NCBI GenBank assembly: GCA_958510875.1
Contig: OY294067.1
Location: 57,548,039-57,612,038 of the forward strand
Length of the DNA stretch: 64,000 nt
Direction of reading: 5' to 3'
Source: Endomychus coccineus
Lineage: Eukaryota > Arthropoda > Insecta > Coleoptera > Endomychidae
Made by a program: the position numbers and the translations under genes. The stretch's first letter is position 1. Each line of letters opens with the position of its first letter. The notes beneath the pieces are model-generated. The model searched no databases. It worked only from the letters and a program-made list of their open reading frames with translations, and was not told the origin of the DNA. Of the stretch, positions 21,901 through 29,585 are shown piece by piece.

Positions 21901-24171
21901 TTTATAGGATAGAGTGCTTACAAATTCAAAATATATTCAAATATTAACAATTTGTTATGTTTCAGTTCATACATTTTTTTAAAGCGCGAAATGAGGCAAT
22001 GTTCTCATTCCCTAGTCAAAGTTGGGAACTGCATTATTTGATTTGGTTTCAAATTCAGCCAATAATTCCTTATACATTTGAAAATGTGAACCGAATCGGA
22101 TAGATGAAATAGAGGTCTTGAATTATGAACTGGATGAGGATAAACTATATTTAACTTGTTACGTTTAGAAGATTTGTTCTAATTTCAAAATAATTGACAA
22201 GACGAATTGAACAATTGACGTCAATCTTGTTCTGTTTTTGTTGTTACCTCGAAATATTTCACAGGGACAGCCGATATTCATTATATCCGTAGTCTTTAAG
22301 AAAACTAAATATTTGAACTTTGAATTGAAATTTTCATAAAGAAACTACATATACTTAAGCTTCAAAGTACCTTTTGAATTGAAAAAATATATAAAAATAA
22401 AAATCGTAATAGTTGTCCTACTTTTCAGCCCTCAGCAATATTTTCAATCCAACTGTGCACTCGGCGACATACACATCCGCAAACGACATAATTGGTGAAA
22501 CAGTAAACTTTTCACTTGATCTTGTGGCTTACTTTAGGGTTATTAACAAAGTTCCGAACACTACAGAGAACGTTATATGTCGCTCTGGATTGAAATTTTA
22601 CTGCACTTAACCCTATTTTCCACATCCTTCATTTGATCATGTATCATGTTTGTCCATGAATTTTTATTCATTTCAGGTGAGCTTGTAGGTAATTTCATCT
22701 TCAGATTACAAAAAAATGCTGGTATAAATGTGTCTAATATCGAAATAACCGGACATTCACTCGGAGGTCTAGTAGCTGGATTTGCAGGAAAGCGTGTCAA
22801 GATAATAACTGGTCGCCGACTCAAAAGAATAACTGCTCTCGATCCCGTTGGTCCTTCGTCCCCCCCCAGACTCAGACTTACAAAAGAGGATGCAACAGTG
22901 GTAGTCGTCATTCACACTGATGCAGGAGGCTTAGGATTCCCAAAAAGATGTGGAACAATAGATTTCTGGCCGAATGGTGGCAAATCTGTTCAACCTGGTT
23001 GCCCGGAAAAAGACGATCCTTGTAAGTTTACCATTCATTAGGATGAGTATCACCATTATACAAAGAAGTTACGAGAGAGTTACGAAAACACCATTCGTTT
23101 CTATAACATCATAAGAAGTATATTGTAAAATTAGAACACTGCTATGTTGACATCACTTCTATTTATAACTTCCGTTATTTGAGTCTCAACAATATTACGC
23201 CATCTTCAGACGATATTGAAATACAATAATGCCGAAGCTCGAGTAACGAAAATTACAAATGAAATTGATATCAATATAGTTTTAATTTTACAATATGGGA
23301 AAAATTTCATATAACATAGTAAAGGGTGAAGCAATATAATTTTTCATCATAAGAAGCCTCAAATGACAATAATATAACCTGAATATTTCATTTACTCACA
23401 TCGGGAAATCGTCTCATCCGTGAACACAGAGTTTTCTTGCTTTCTGAATAAGGTGCTTCTCCAAAGATGTTAGCAATGATTAGAAATTATAATTTATGTT
23501 TTTACAAAACATAAAAACTGGGGAAAATTAGTTATTACAATTCGAATCAATTATTCAATGCTGAAAACCACAGATTATTATGGTGACTAGCACATTCCGT
23601 TCAAACTCAATCACAGTGTGATGGGCAACGATGCTGGTCAGCTCTTTTTTTTTCTACCGAATTACCTTGACACTCACATTATGATCAGTATCTCGTTGCT
23701 TGTATTTCAAGAGCCACTAGGTCGATTCGGAATAATGATTGAATACATCTATCGAGAAGCTATAGAACATATTGGTTTTAATAAGAAACAATCACTCTTA
23801 TCCACTGAGGATACTGTTGTGACGAGATAAAATTCTCTTACATTGATCAAATTGAATATGTCTCCCTTCACAACCGAGTAGATGAGGCTCATGGGGATTA
23901 TTTTAGGCAGCTATTTCACCTTGTATGATATAAAGGTGAGTTACTTTTGTCTTTTCTCCTAGTTTGCAGCCATCAGCGAAGCTGGAGATATTTTATCGAA
24001 GCTATAGAAACAGGCAAATTCTTCGGAACTAAATGTGCCTCCTACATGAAGTTCATGCTAGGGGAATGTGATAGCAATGAGATGGTGAACTTTGGTGGAG
24101 AAATCAGTAGCGTGCAGAGAGGAAGCTACTATACATCCACACAGAAGGAGTCACCATTTGCTAGAAACTAG
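3894..24171 (+). CDS. Lipase A: secreted pancreatic-lipase/phospholipase A1-like enzyme, 4 exons
   Basis: Joining 3894-3945, 16093-16371, 22677-23021 and 23963-24171 gives 885 nt, 294 aa plus stop. All three junctions are phase 1 with GT..AG introns (12147, 6305 and 941 bp). Residues 1-17 form a hydrophobic signal peptide. The HGW motif is at 59-61. The triad is Ser138 in GHSLG, Asp166 in LDPVGP and His229 in CSHQ. The lid between Cys219 and Cys227 is only 7 residues, closer to phospholipase A1 and insect lidless lipases than to pancreatic lipase. The family cleaves ester bonds of neutral lipids or phospholipids outside the cell; the actual substrate cannot be told. Compared with lipase B, A lacks three residues just after DPxGP and has Val for the usual Ala168. 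The poly(A) signal is at 24225. The large first intron is filled with transposons. Confidence 0.88.
3946..4667 (+). other. Start of lipase A intron 1
   Basis: Non-coding and alignable with 32252-32940 in unit B. It contains short CTA-trinucleotide runs near 3980-3993 and nothing else recognisable. Confidence 0.5.
4891..5420 (+). repeat. 150-bp tandem repeat, left arm of the foldback element
   Basis: Units start with GTGCACC at 4891, 5041, 5191 and 5336 (spacings 150, 150 and 145). Each contains a TTTTTTGGGTCGCT block, a GCCAGATTTACTTGCAAT block and a GGCCAATTTTG block. The last unit is partial. Confidence 0.9.
5905..6360 (-). repeat. 150-bp tandem repeat, right arm (inverted)
   Basis: About three units of the same 150-bp repeat in reverse orientation. 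The phase repeats at CCTAAAACACGTAAATTGC (5911 and 6061) and at a diverged third copy near 6213. Together with the left array this makes arms that can pair. Confidence 0.9.
6711..6825 (-). mobile_element. Short retroelement insertion with (AAT)n end
   Basis: Unit B reads AACCAAATATACCATATCATAC across this point, while unit A has about 115 extra bases starting with eight AAT units. A trinucleotide end plus an absent copy in unit B suggests a strongly 5'-truncated LINE or SINE in minus orientation. No coding is left to identify it. Confidence 0.45.
7792..8004 (-). pseudogene. Penelope-like reverse transcriptase thumb fragment
   Basis: The minus strand carries about 70 aa with the Penelope thumb pattern: an IYRKDTFTDAMP block, then SHKLAAFDSMIYR and SIPLSGKDFKTEI. 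In intact elements this region follows the catalytic YVDD and precedes the endonuclease. The palm itself is not present here. The fragment points away from the GIY-YIG half at 8062, so the element is rearranged, not merely truncated. Confidence 0.75.
8062..8385 (+). pseudogene. Penelope-like GIY-YIG endonuclease domain
   Basis: Two overlapping frames together read KFSIYRIEYGECP, then AYVGQIGSQLR (frame at 7986-8198), then RFKEHIFSDSKSAIAEHIY (frame at 8062-8385). The SIY, YVG and R.KEH order is the GIY-YIG pattern, with the AEH-type helix that follows it in Penelope elements. One frameshift near 8165 separates the catalytic start from the rest. This domain nicks target DNA for retrotransposition; this copy is dead. 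Confidence 0.78.
8461..10584 (+). other. Lipase A intron 1, middle
   Basis: Non-coding. Much of it aligns with 33530-35800 and 37020-37450 in unit B. It contains the empty target site (9689-9701) for the unit-B Penelope insertion and the eroded PLE end palindrome near 10450-10490. No exon candidate was found. Confidence 0.5.
10991..11323 (+). mobile_element. 333-bp Penelope-like deletion derivative with 9-bp target duplication
   Basis: The direct repeat ACTAAAAAT flanks it (10982-10990 and 11324-11332), and unit B has a single related site. The left end (AATAAAGATTCTTGACCCAG type) and the right end (TATTTCCCAAGAATTATAT) match the ends of the Penelope copies at 12388-14942 and 34107-35292, so it belongs to that family. 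The interior holds one open frame (11034-11324). Confidence 0.75.
11034..11324 (+). pseudogene. Possible Penelope-like N-terminal region
   Basis: This frame of 96 codons is basic. It includes a KLMKILAREKNRRIFLVGCR segment followed by FPNFIKPK, resembling the conserved N-terminal stretch upstream of the reverse transcriptase in Penelope elements. It runs to the end of the 333-bp insertion and ends one base into the target duplication. There is no catalytic domain. The N-terminal assignment is a pattern match of moderate strength. Confidence 0.4.
11480..12387 (+). pseudogene. LINE ORF2 C-terminal fragment and 3' UTR
   Basis: This is the reverse-transcriptase tail of a non-LTR element. It has [25 protein letters not shown] (the typical 'YLG...D..L.W' block after the palm), then RKLCNILFRFKRV and GGVARNY. 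After a frameshift near 11910 it continues with a NHRYTTRSKKQYYSYLAPKL block and a stop at about 12177. The 3' UTR leads to AAATCTAAAA near 12380. The catalytic palm is absent, so it is a 5'-truncated copy. The same fragment lies in unit B in two pieces (38150-38425 and 39125-39360), so it predates the duplication. Confidence 0.75.
12419..12916 (+). repeat. Left terminal inverted repeat of the mariner-like transposon
   Basis: About 498 bp mirrored at 14094-14594, with scattered mismatches. The outer part includes the CGACGTGTTTCGGGAGAT block and the inner end is AATAATACATTCT. Confidence 0.9.
13080..14147 (+). CDS. Mariner-like transposase, DUF4817 + DDE, apparently intact
   Basis: This 355-aa transposase cuts and pastes its element by DDE-type strand transfer in the nucleus. 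The ATG at 13080 opens MVYTLQERVELVSLYYQ, the start of the DUF4817 helix-turn-helix (about residues 4-60). A second DNA-binding segment follows (VGQLSAASGISQSNVFRSL). The catalytic acids are Asp154 in FSDECTF, Asp249 in FQQDGAPPHY and Asp291 in NPLDFFLWG. There are 41 residues between the second and third, which is the DD41D spacing described for the rosa group. There are no internal stops or shifts over the full expected length. The last 54 or so nucleotides lie inside the right terminal repeat. Upstream non-ATG codons in frame are not needed for a start. Confidence 0.88.
   Translation: MVYTLQERVELVSLYYQNQNYARAAARIFNENHPGRSVLHKYVMKLIPKFVETGSVMDKKRAPIGIVYDEGAAVLGHVQLMPNTKSVGQLSAASGISQSNVFRSLHKHKFHPYKIKLIQELNDDDWDRRQEFCEIMVDRINNNPNFLYNICFSDECTFLLNGEVNRHNCRIWSDTNPHVFREAHTQHREKLNVWVGILGYHLIGPLFIPGNLNGEIYLEILENAIDPLITEQLENDPLLLEQQLHFQQDGAPPHYAAPVRQYLNLQYPGRWIGRIGPMEWPARSPDLNPLDFFLWGHLKSKIFVTRPENLDELRQRIVNECRQITPIMLNHVRDGFQSRMYYCMEVNGGQFEHLI
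14094..14594 (-). repeat. Right terminal inverted repeat of the mariner-like transposon
   Basis: Mirror of 12419-12916. It overlaps the 3' end of the transposase frame, so the left repeat carries an inverted copy of the C-terminal codons. Confidence 0.9.
14650..14691 (-). ncRNA. Hammerhead-ribozyme-like motif of a Penelope end
   Basis: On the minus strand: helix I GUCUU pairs with AAGAC at the other end, the core box is CUGAUGA, helix II GGUC-GUGA-GACC is preceded by one extra U, and the second core box is GAAAC. A short self-complementary ACGUACGU follows as helix III. Helix III is too short to close on one molecule, so activity as a dimer would be expected. Hammerhead motifs are known in Penelope-like elements. 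The plus-strand partner copy near 14862-14890 has lost helix II and GAAAC. Confidence 0.68.
14970..15270 (+). pseudogene. Penelope-like GIY-YIG endonuclease relic (shared by both units)
   Basis: With frame changes the sequence reads SGVYRLRYDNCN, MYIGQTGLNFSLRF, an ILEKEHISNILEFMEIF block, then [21 protein letters not shown] is the GIY-YIG pattern, and the RLRYDNC segment sits where the Penelope Cys motif lies. The homologue in unit B is 39385-39730. Together with the palm relic at 10585 it is the far end of an old Penelope insertion, split by a LINE fragment and later elements. Confidence 0.75.
15271..16092 (+). other. Lipase A intron 1, end
   Basis: Non-coding, alignable with 39731-40424. 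It supplies the branch region and the acceptor TGTTTCAG at 16085-16092. Confidence 0.5.
16093..16371 (+). CDS. Lipase A exon 2
   Basis: Phase-1 acceptor and donor (GTACGT), 279 nt. It encodes the start of the alpha/beta-hydrolase core: [12 protein letters not shown], then VVFLLHGWT (strand plus HGW loop), VIEVDWSG and EDTYSVG. The unit-B exon has the same length. Confidence 0.92.
16372..16794 (+). other. Lipase A intron 2, start
   Basis: Non-coding. The first 250 bp or so align with the unit-B intron after 40704. A minus-strand frame across 16586-16975 has no recognisable content and runs into the inverted-repeat element. Confidence 0.45.
16795..17390. mobile_element. Inverted-repeat (MITE-like) element, about 0.6 kb
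   Basis: The end block TCCCCAAGCAGTCAAGATGA (16801) is mirrored by CATCTTGACGACTTGGGGA (17368-17386). A second pair, GTTGCTGACGCGTT (about 16870) and AACGCGTCAGCAAC (about 17303), lies inside. It is richer in GC than its surroundings and has no coding potential. Unit B lacks the sequence, though a LINE occupies the same intron there. The superfamily is unknown and no target duplication was fixed. Confidence 0.6.
17555..18461. mobile_element. Near-palindromic TA-target element (CAGGGTGTCCCA ends), 907 bp
   Basis: The two halves are inverted copies along nearly the whole length. The ends CAGGGTGTCCCAGGTTTTAG and CTAAAACATGGGACACCCTG are flanked by TA. Unit B has only a related gap-free site (ACTACAGATATATTTG, about 42765). 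No frame is meaningful. A related element with different ends is at 57432-58371. Confidence 0.85.
18500..20800 (-). pseudogene. Jockey-superfamily LINE ORF2, internally deleted
   Basis: Reading down from 20800, the minus strand shows an apurinic-type endonuclease (LINIQGIGGKAYQLELL, a diverged EHWLTCEEIKYLKLD, GGVYVFMKN). The linker frame at 19981-19382 is followed by the reverse-transcriptase fingers (KISKSLPVFKHKG), motif A (FELTRAFDSVDH) and motif B (GVPQGSI, about 18890). Motif C (FADD) is missing: the sequence jumps from GVPQGSI to a segment after the palm (NVLTVNEKKTFF, KFAGMIIDHKLTWE). The catalytic core is therefore deleted, and there are also frameshifts at about 19385 and in the endonuclease. 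It is unit-A specific and sits in lipase A intron 2, opposite to the gene. Confidence 0.8.
21289..21430 (+). promoter_or_regulatory. Promoter-like block inside lipase A intron 2
   Basis: A consensus CRE palindrome TGACGTCA (21289-21296) lies upstream of TATATAA (21394-21400). About 33 bp downstream is an Inr-like TCAGAC (21425-21430). The TATA and its surroundings are kept in unit B near 52010, but the CRE is lost there and the Inr is changed. It could be a remnant transposon promoter instead of an alternative lipase promoter. Confidence 0.3.
21550..22110 (-). pseudogene. P-element/THAP9-like transposase relic
   Basis: Minus-strand frames read PLFHLSDSVHIFKCIRNYWLN near 22110-22040, close to the '[14 protein letters not shown]' motif of P-like transposases. 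Downstream (21765-21550) are [20 protein letters not shown] and LLNWLDTWKSSSCLNDSTTT, typical of the C-terminal part. Two or more frameshifts lie between. The unit-B copy (52150-52760) is more decayed, so insertion predates the duplication. It lies in intron 2, antisense to the lipase. No THAP domain or ends were found. Confidence 0.7.
22111..22676 (+). other. Lipase A intron 2, end
   Basis: Non-coding. A frame at 22413-22610 is interrupted in unit B, so it is not an exon. The acceptor TTCATTTCAG ends at 22676. Confidence 0.5.
22677..23021 (+). CDS. Lipase A exon 3 (nucleophile and catalytic Asp)
   Basis: 345 nt, phase 1 in and out, donor GTAAGT. It encodes [14 protein letters not shown] with Ser138, ITALDPVGP with Asp166, [11 protein letters not shown] and DFWPNGG. 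It is 9 nt shorter than unit B: the codons after DPxGP read SSPPR here and LYDISPPR in B. Confidence 0.93.
23022..23962 (+). other. Lipase A intron 3
   Basis: 941 bp, non-coding, alignable with both ends of unit-B intron 3. The acceptor TTTTCTCCTAG ends at 23962. A possible alternative start upstream (TTG at 23947) is only intron sequence. Confidence 0.55.
23963..24171 (+). CDS. Lipase A exon 4 (catalytic His, stop)
   Basis: It begins by completing a Phe codon, then CSHQRSWRYFIEAI with catalytic His229, a Cys-containing FMLGECD segment and the end SPFARN-stop. The exon 3/4 junction falls inside the short lid between two cysteines. Confidence 0.92.
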
Positions 24172-24224
24172 TTGTTATACCCACATTTCATAGTTGCCAA
24201 ATGTTGTTGATCTTTTATGTAATT

Positions 24225-24230
24225 AATAAA
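24225..24230 (+). promoter_or_regulatory. Poly(A) signal of lipase A
   Basis: AATAAA 54 bp after the stop, conserved in unit B at 56602-56607. Confidence 0.75.
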
Positions 24231-24299
24231 TTGGTATCATCCATGTATGAGTTCATTATAATCATAAATTGTGATGTAAATTTGGTTTCATTTCTCACA

Positions 24300-24814
24300 A
24301 TTCAAGTTTGAATCTGTACTACCGGTTTTAAGGTCCAATAATTGCACCTCATCCTCAGTCATATATACTATTATTGCGATGCCCTAATGACTAAGCCGTT
24401 TGCATCACGTGTCACGTCTCATTTAGTTGAGCGATCCTCTCCCTCACGAGCGATCACTAAGCTACCAAAGCGCGGTTCTCTTTCGTAAATGCTCACCATG
24501 CACACCTGTGTGAACGATTCCTGAAGACGTTGACACCATCTTCACGAGATGAATTGTTGAACGTTGGCCTAGTGAAGCATTCCTCACTCAAGAGTATACC
24601 CCAGGTTTCCGAGGTGGGGGAAGAGCCACCTATTCAACACCCAGTCGAGACCGGTTAGGTGGTTAATGCTCTGAAGCAGTTCAACACTGTCTTTTTATCT
24701 AGTCTCTGGATCTCCTCAATGTCGCATAGCTCTACAGAAGTGCTCTGCATCTAAGGGGATCAGTATTACGCATCTGCACAGAATGTGTATTGATGTTTCG
24801 TTCATCAAACATAT
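24300..24814. repeat. 3' flank repeat block, shared by both units
   Basis: About 500 bp alignable with 56700-57175, containing GGTTAGGTGGTTAATGCTCTGAA and CCCAGTCGAGACCGG-like blocks and richer in GC than its surroundings. It looks like an old repeat of unknown class. The open frame on the minus strand in B (56914-57177) is broken in A. Confidence 0.45.
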
Positions 24815-24815
24815 A

Positions 24816-26001
24816 CAGGGTGTTTCAGGAAGACCTCCCGTGAATGCAGGGGACGGTAAATTTTACAAAAGTAATCAGATTTTTCATATGAACTATGGTC
24901 CTATCTTCTTTCGTTTCGGAGATACGATCGTTGAATTTAATTTTTTTTAAACGAAATTTTGCTGTAGCTCCTGTGCAGTTACAGATATTCCGTTGAAATC
25001 TGGTACTCGGAGGTTTCAGAGGACGCCGAATAAGATGTTCCCGTTAGTTTCAGATTATGCGGTAGAGGGGGCTAGGTGCGCGACTTTTCGGCGTTTCTTT
25101 TAGCCTTAACTTTTTTGAGAATGATTTTTTTGTTTTCTTTGTACATTTTTTAGTTTCACAATTTTATTTCAAACAAATAATGTACTCTTGTCGAGATTCT
25201 CAAAATCTCACCGTTTTCGAGAAAAACGCGTTTAAATGAACATACGCGATTTCGGTAGTAAGTAAATTTGTTAATGAGTTCTTGTTATGTTCATTTAAGC
25301 GTGATTCTCCGGAAGTTCTCGCATTGAGGTATATCTTTGTTAACATCGTTAGAAAGGTTAGACAATTTACCATCATTTTGGTTCAAAGCTCATTCTAAAC
25401 GACTCATTCGATTTTAGTGAACTTTAGTTTGTATAGAAGGAAAGATCGAATGAGTCGCTTAGAATCTATATCGATTTAAATTATTACACATTCAATAGCT
25501 TCCCGCACTCTTATCAAGGTCGGTATGCCAATGAGCTTCTTACCAAAATGATGTTAAGTTGTCTAACCTTTCTAATGGTGTTAACAAACTTAAATGAACA
25601 TAACAAAAACTCTGATTGCGAACACCTCAACAAGAGTATATTATTTGTTTGAAATAAAATTATAAGCCAGAAAAATGTACAAGGAAAACAAAAAACTATT
25701 TTCAAAAAAATTAATGCCGAAAGAAACGCCGAAAAGTGTCGTACCCAGCGCCCTCTACCGCATTATCTGAAACTAACTAAACCATCTTACTTGGAGTCTT
25801 CTAAAATACCCGAATACCAGATTTCAACAAAATATCTGTAACTGCTCAGGAGTTACAGCAAAATTTCGTTTTAAAAAAAATTAAATTCAACGTATCTCCG
25901 AAACGAAAGAAGATAGGATGATAGTTTATTTGAAAAATCGGATTATTTTTGCAAAATCTACCATACCCTGCATTTACGGGAGGTCTTTCTGAAACACCCT
26001 G
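24816..26001. mobile_element. Near-palindromic TA-target element (CAGGGTGTTTCAGG ends), 1186 bp
   Basis: The ends CAGGGTGTTTCAGGAAGACC and GGTCTTTCTGAAACACCCTG are inverted and flanked by TA. The left half is mirrored through most of the element. Unit B at 57170-57185 shows the empty site (CATATATAAATGG). It has no coding and is a different family from the 17555 element. Confidence 0.88.
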
Positions 26002-27048
26002 TATAAGTGGATTCCTCAAATGAGGGTCCAATTATTTCAATTAATACTCAGACGCATCTGGCATTGTATAAATTCAGGTTCTACTAAAAATTTTAATGTT
26101 CAGATTTTGAAATCCAAGACCCTTAGATTTCAATATGTGAACATTAAAATTATGCGAGGAAGTAAACGTACATGCGTCCATTTAACATAGAAAAGCAAGT
26201 ATTTCTATATAATTTTTATGTATTTGCACATCAAATTATGTAAAATAACAGATAATACATTGAAAATTCACTGTTGTGAGTAATCTCAAGTTCTTTTAAG
26301 TATTGTGACAGAGGTATTTATTCCGAATGTTTCAAAGAAAATGTAGGTCTTACTGTTTTTCTGTATGAATGCATATTATTGTAAAGTTCATAGAGAACTA
26401 ATATAATATTTGCCATACCTTTCAATGTAATTCTACATCCACTTTTTACAATGCCACTGATCAGTACAATAATACTTTATTTCAATTTCTAATTCAAGTT
26501 TGATTCGAAATATCTCTAAAAATGTGGCTCTCTTGGAATGACGAATTTTTACAAAGTTGCTTAATAATCGATGAAAAATACTATGGTGTAAGAATTTCTG
26601 CTCTAGAACCTTTTTAAACGATTTTAGAAATAGCTTGAGTAAACGCAATATACTCTTCTTGAAGCTTTCACTATTTGAAAGGTTTGAAAAGTTCAGGAGC
26701 TACACATTTTGCCGAAAAACGAAATCTGCGCTTTTCATGTCCTCAAAGATTGCTCTGAAAGTTTCTGATTTTTTAATTGAATGCAGACAAATGTTACAAC
26801 ACGATATTCCAGCTGAAAACATCCACCACACCCACTCAGATCTGTATCCATCATGTTTCAGTGAGGACAGCAGAATAGCAGGATCACCCATTCAGGATTC
26901 CGTCCATTACTCCGATGTGATGACAAATATAAAATACCGAAATTGAACGTAATACATCAATATCTATGGAAATAAAAGCTTTACAATGTCACACTGACGT
27001 TTAGCTGACAATTTTGTCGTCAAACCTTTACGATAAGTTTGTTAAGCA
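26002..27048. other. Shared flank, no gene confirmed
   Basis: Alignable with 57180-57430 and 60760-61640. A 103-codon frame at 26635-26946 is not open in unit B. The 3' part probably belongs to the deleted mariner element that follows. Confidence 0.4.
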
Positions 27049-27285
27049 AGATGCTTACTATCGAGCAAACATTTTTCATTTGCAACCACTATAACCGCTC
27101 CTACCGAAACGGCAGAAACAATGAATTCGTTTATCCTCCACATTATCGACCCACCCTGATGATGATCCGGGGAACATGGCATCCGAACTTCAGCAACGTT
27201 TGGAATTATATTTACAGCAATACGGTCACTTGGAGCTTATCATACTTCAATAATCATTATGTATATGCAATTGTAATAAAGGTTT
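27049..27285 (+). pseudogene. Internally deleted mariner-like transposase (N- and C-terminal ends joined)
   Basis: The start MLTIEQTFFICNHYNRSY resembles the first helix of mariner-like transposases. About 50 codons later, in another frame, FQQRLELYLQQYGHLELI resembles the C-terminal '.QRL..CLQ..GGH.E.LI' end. Nothing catalytic lies between. The same arrangement in unit B (61640-61851) shows the deletion is older than the duplication. It may be a non-autonomous derivative. Confidence 0.45.
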
Positions 27286-27869
27286 AGTACAGGTCATTTC
27301 CAATATTCAGAACAAAATCAATTCTAGAAAATTAAAATTTCATGTAACAATAAAATATCTTGAAGCAAAGAATATCTAGGGGCTACCAGATGTTTTCTGT
27401 TAATATCAATAACAAATGTTAGCGTGAGAAATAGTAAAACAATTTCTGAAATGAACACAAATTAGTTCAGACCCGCTTCAAGGAGGGTGATATGATACCA
27501 TAGCTGGCATGGTTGAATCCGGCTTGCCAGTGTCATCAATCTGGCCAGCGACAGCTAATGGCTTATTGCTATTACTGTGGTTGTGATAAGTTGGATAAAA
27601 AGACACAGAATGATAATAACTTGGTTTTATTTACTTGCTATGTAAAGCTTAATGAGAAGTATAATATGCAGAAAATTTAACTTGAGCATAAAAACTAACA
27701 AATAATTGAAATGAATCCCACTAACATTATAAACATTATAACATATAAACACATAAACATATAACATGTAGACATTACAACATATGAATTAATAATGAGA
27801 TTTATGTAATTGTAATTTTCCACTGACAATAGGTTTGTAGTTGTGGAACAATTTTACTTGTACTGATTA

Positions 27870-29439
27870 TTAAAAGATATTTAAGATGCTCATCCGTAAT
27901 TTAGATCTGTAAACATTCTTTGTGTACTTCATTTTGGAGAATGTTTTCTCATACAAATAAGTAGTACCAAAAACAAAAAAAATTATGAAAATTATCAAAT
28001 TGTACCAGTGGAAGACTCTTATAAGATTCCAGCAAAGAAGAGTTTTGATATTTGTTCTTAGATATTTCACTGCACTGTAAATCAATCATTTTCATTTGAA
28101 GTTCCGGGGCTATGGTTTCAATGTCAGTATTAAAAAGATTTTGAAAAATCTTAATTTCATTCGCAATGAGATCAAAGCCTGAGAAACGAGTATCAAAATT
28201 TATCTTCAAAGCACTCAAAGCAAACTTGGCGGTAAGCATTTTTCACATAATTCTGATTGAAACAGTATTAATTTCTGTCAGAATGATTTGATATTAGTGT
28301 ATAAATCAGGGAGAAGCTGGTTTTCTCCTTGCAATTTCAAATTCAGTTTGTTTATATGTTTTGTCTAATCGACATAGAATGCTAACTTCCATAGCCATTC
28401 GCTATTTTGTAATTCGGTAAGAGGGAAAAAATTTCGATCACTGCTCAAAGTTCAAAAAAGCGCCAAAAAACTTTTCCGCAACTAAGCCAACAGCAGTATG
28501 ATATGGTAAGTCACTTTCCCCAATCTCATCAATAAGCTAGCGGAATTGTCGGTGATTCAGCTCAGTTTATCTGATGAAATTAACAGCTGATATGACTGGT
28601 TTGAGGACTTCAGAGATATCCAAACATTTTCAGCACAAGCACTGTAAGATAATGGTTTTGAACCATCATTTTCTACAGCCTTTGACATAAGAGCAAGCAC
28701 TCCTTTATTTTTGCCACATATGTTTTTGCCTCCATCAGTATTAATAGATTTCAAGTTTTTTATCAATGACATTTTCAACTCCCTTAAAAATGTCTTCCCC
28801 AGTAGTCGTTCCATAAATACTATCAATATCAAGAAGTTCTTCATACAAATCATACCTTTCATTCACTCCTCGAATAAAAATCAACCCCTGAGCAGTATCT
28901 GACACATCCGTTGACTCATCCAAGGCCAGAGAAAACCACTCAAAATGTCAATTTTTGTCAGACAGTTGAGATATATTTTCTGCGATGTCTTCTACCCTCC
29001 GAGCCATGGTGTTTGCTGACAAACTGACAGTTTTAAATAAATTTACCTTATCGAGGCACATTTCTTCGGCTCCTGCAATTACGCATTCTCCATCGGTGAA
29101 TGGTTTCCCACCTTTCGCAATTTCAAGAGCGACATGAAAGCTGGCACGAGATGCAGCCTCTTGTTCAATATTGAGTTTCGTAAACAAAGATTGCTGCGAT
29201 TTCAATCCGCGCTTCAAAGCTTCAGATTGTTCTGTCCGCAAACTTTCTGTATATTTTGAGTAATTTTGAAAATTTTTCGTTTCATAACGACGTTTAATGT
29301 TATATTCTTAGAGACCGGCTATGGTTTCATTGCAAATCAAACATAGTGCCTTCTTACTGGACTCAATTACGAAATATTGAAAGTTCCATTGATCTTTGGA
29401 TGTTCTGCATTCACTGTCTACTTTCCGTTTCTTTTCCAT
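27870..29439 (-). pseudogene. hAT transposase relic (GTF2IRD2-like)
   Basis: ATG at 29439 begins MEKKRKVDSECR, followed by a BED-like zinc-finger remnant (CLICNETIAG). SLFTKLNIEQEAASRASFHV and AEEMCLDKVNLFKTVSLSANTMARRVEDI follow, then the catalytic-region block DESTDVSDTAQGLIFIRGVNE. TTTGEDIFKGVENVI and INTDGGKNICGKNKGVLALM come next, then ALKINFDTRFSGFDLIANEI. The hAT dimerisation end, TTYLYEKTFSKMKYTKNVYRSKLR, stops near 27870. The order and content match the hAT group from which vertebrate GTF2IRD2 and ZBED-type genes derive. Several frameshifts and stops (for example near 28925, 28745 and 28560) disable it. Confidence 0.82.
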
Positions 29440-29585
29440 ACTAGGAAATCACACACAAAAACAACAAGTCAAATCAAAATACTGTCCCGAAGATGTCTTT
29501 CAAACACGCACAAACACGTTTTAAGGAGTTACGCACTACTTTATTTCACAACAGACAGTTTCGCTTCCTTCAACTTCCCTAGGCG

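Noticed and set aside
22413..22610. Possible extra lipase exon before exon 3
   Set aside because: Direct phase-1 splicing of exon 2 to exon 3 restores the family sequence, and the homologous stretch in unit B contains stops.
23947..23962. Upstream in-frame start extending lipase A exon 4 as a separate gene
   Set aside because: The sequence is a pyrimidine tract ending in AG, i.e. a splice acceptor; the exon completes the lipase frame.
24300..24814. tRNA or tRNA-derived SINE in the GGTTAGGTGGTTAA block
   Set aside because: Box-A-like wording only; no cloverleaf or box B at the right distance could be made.
26635..26946. 103-codon frame after the palindromic element
   Set aside because: Not open in the aligned unit-B region (61100-61530), so not under coding constraint.
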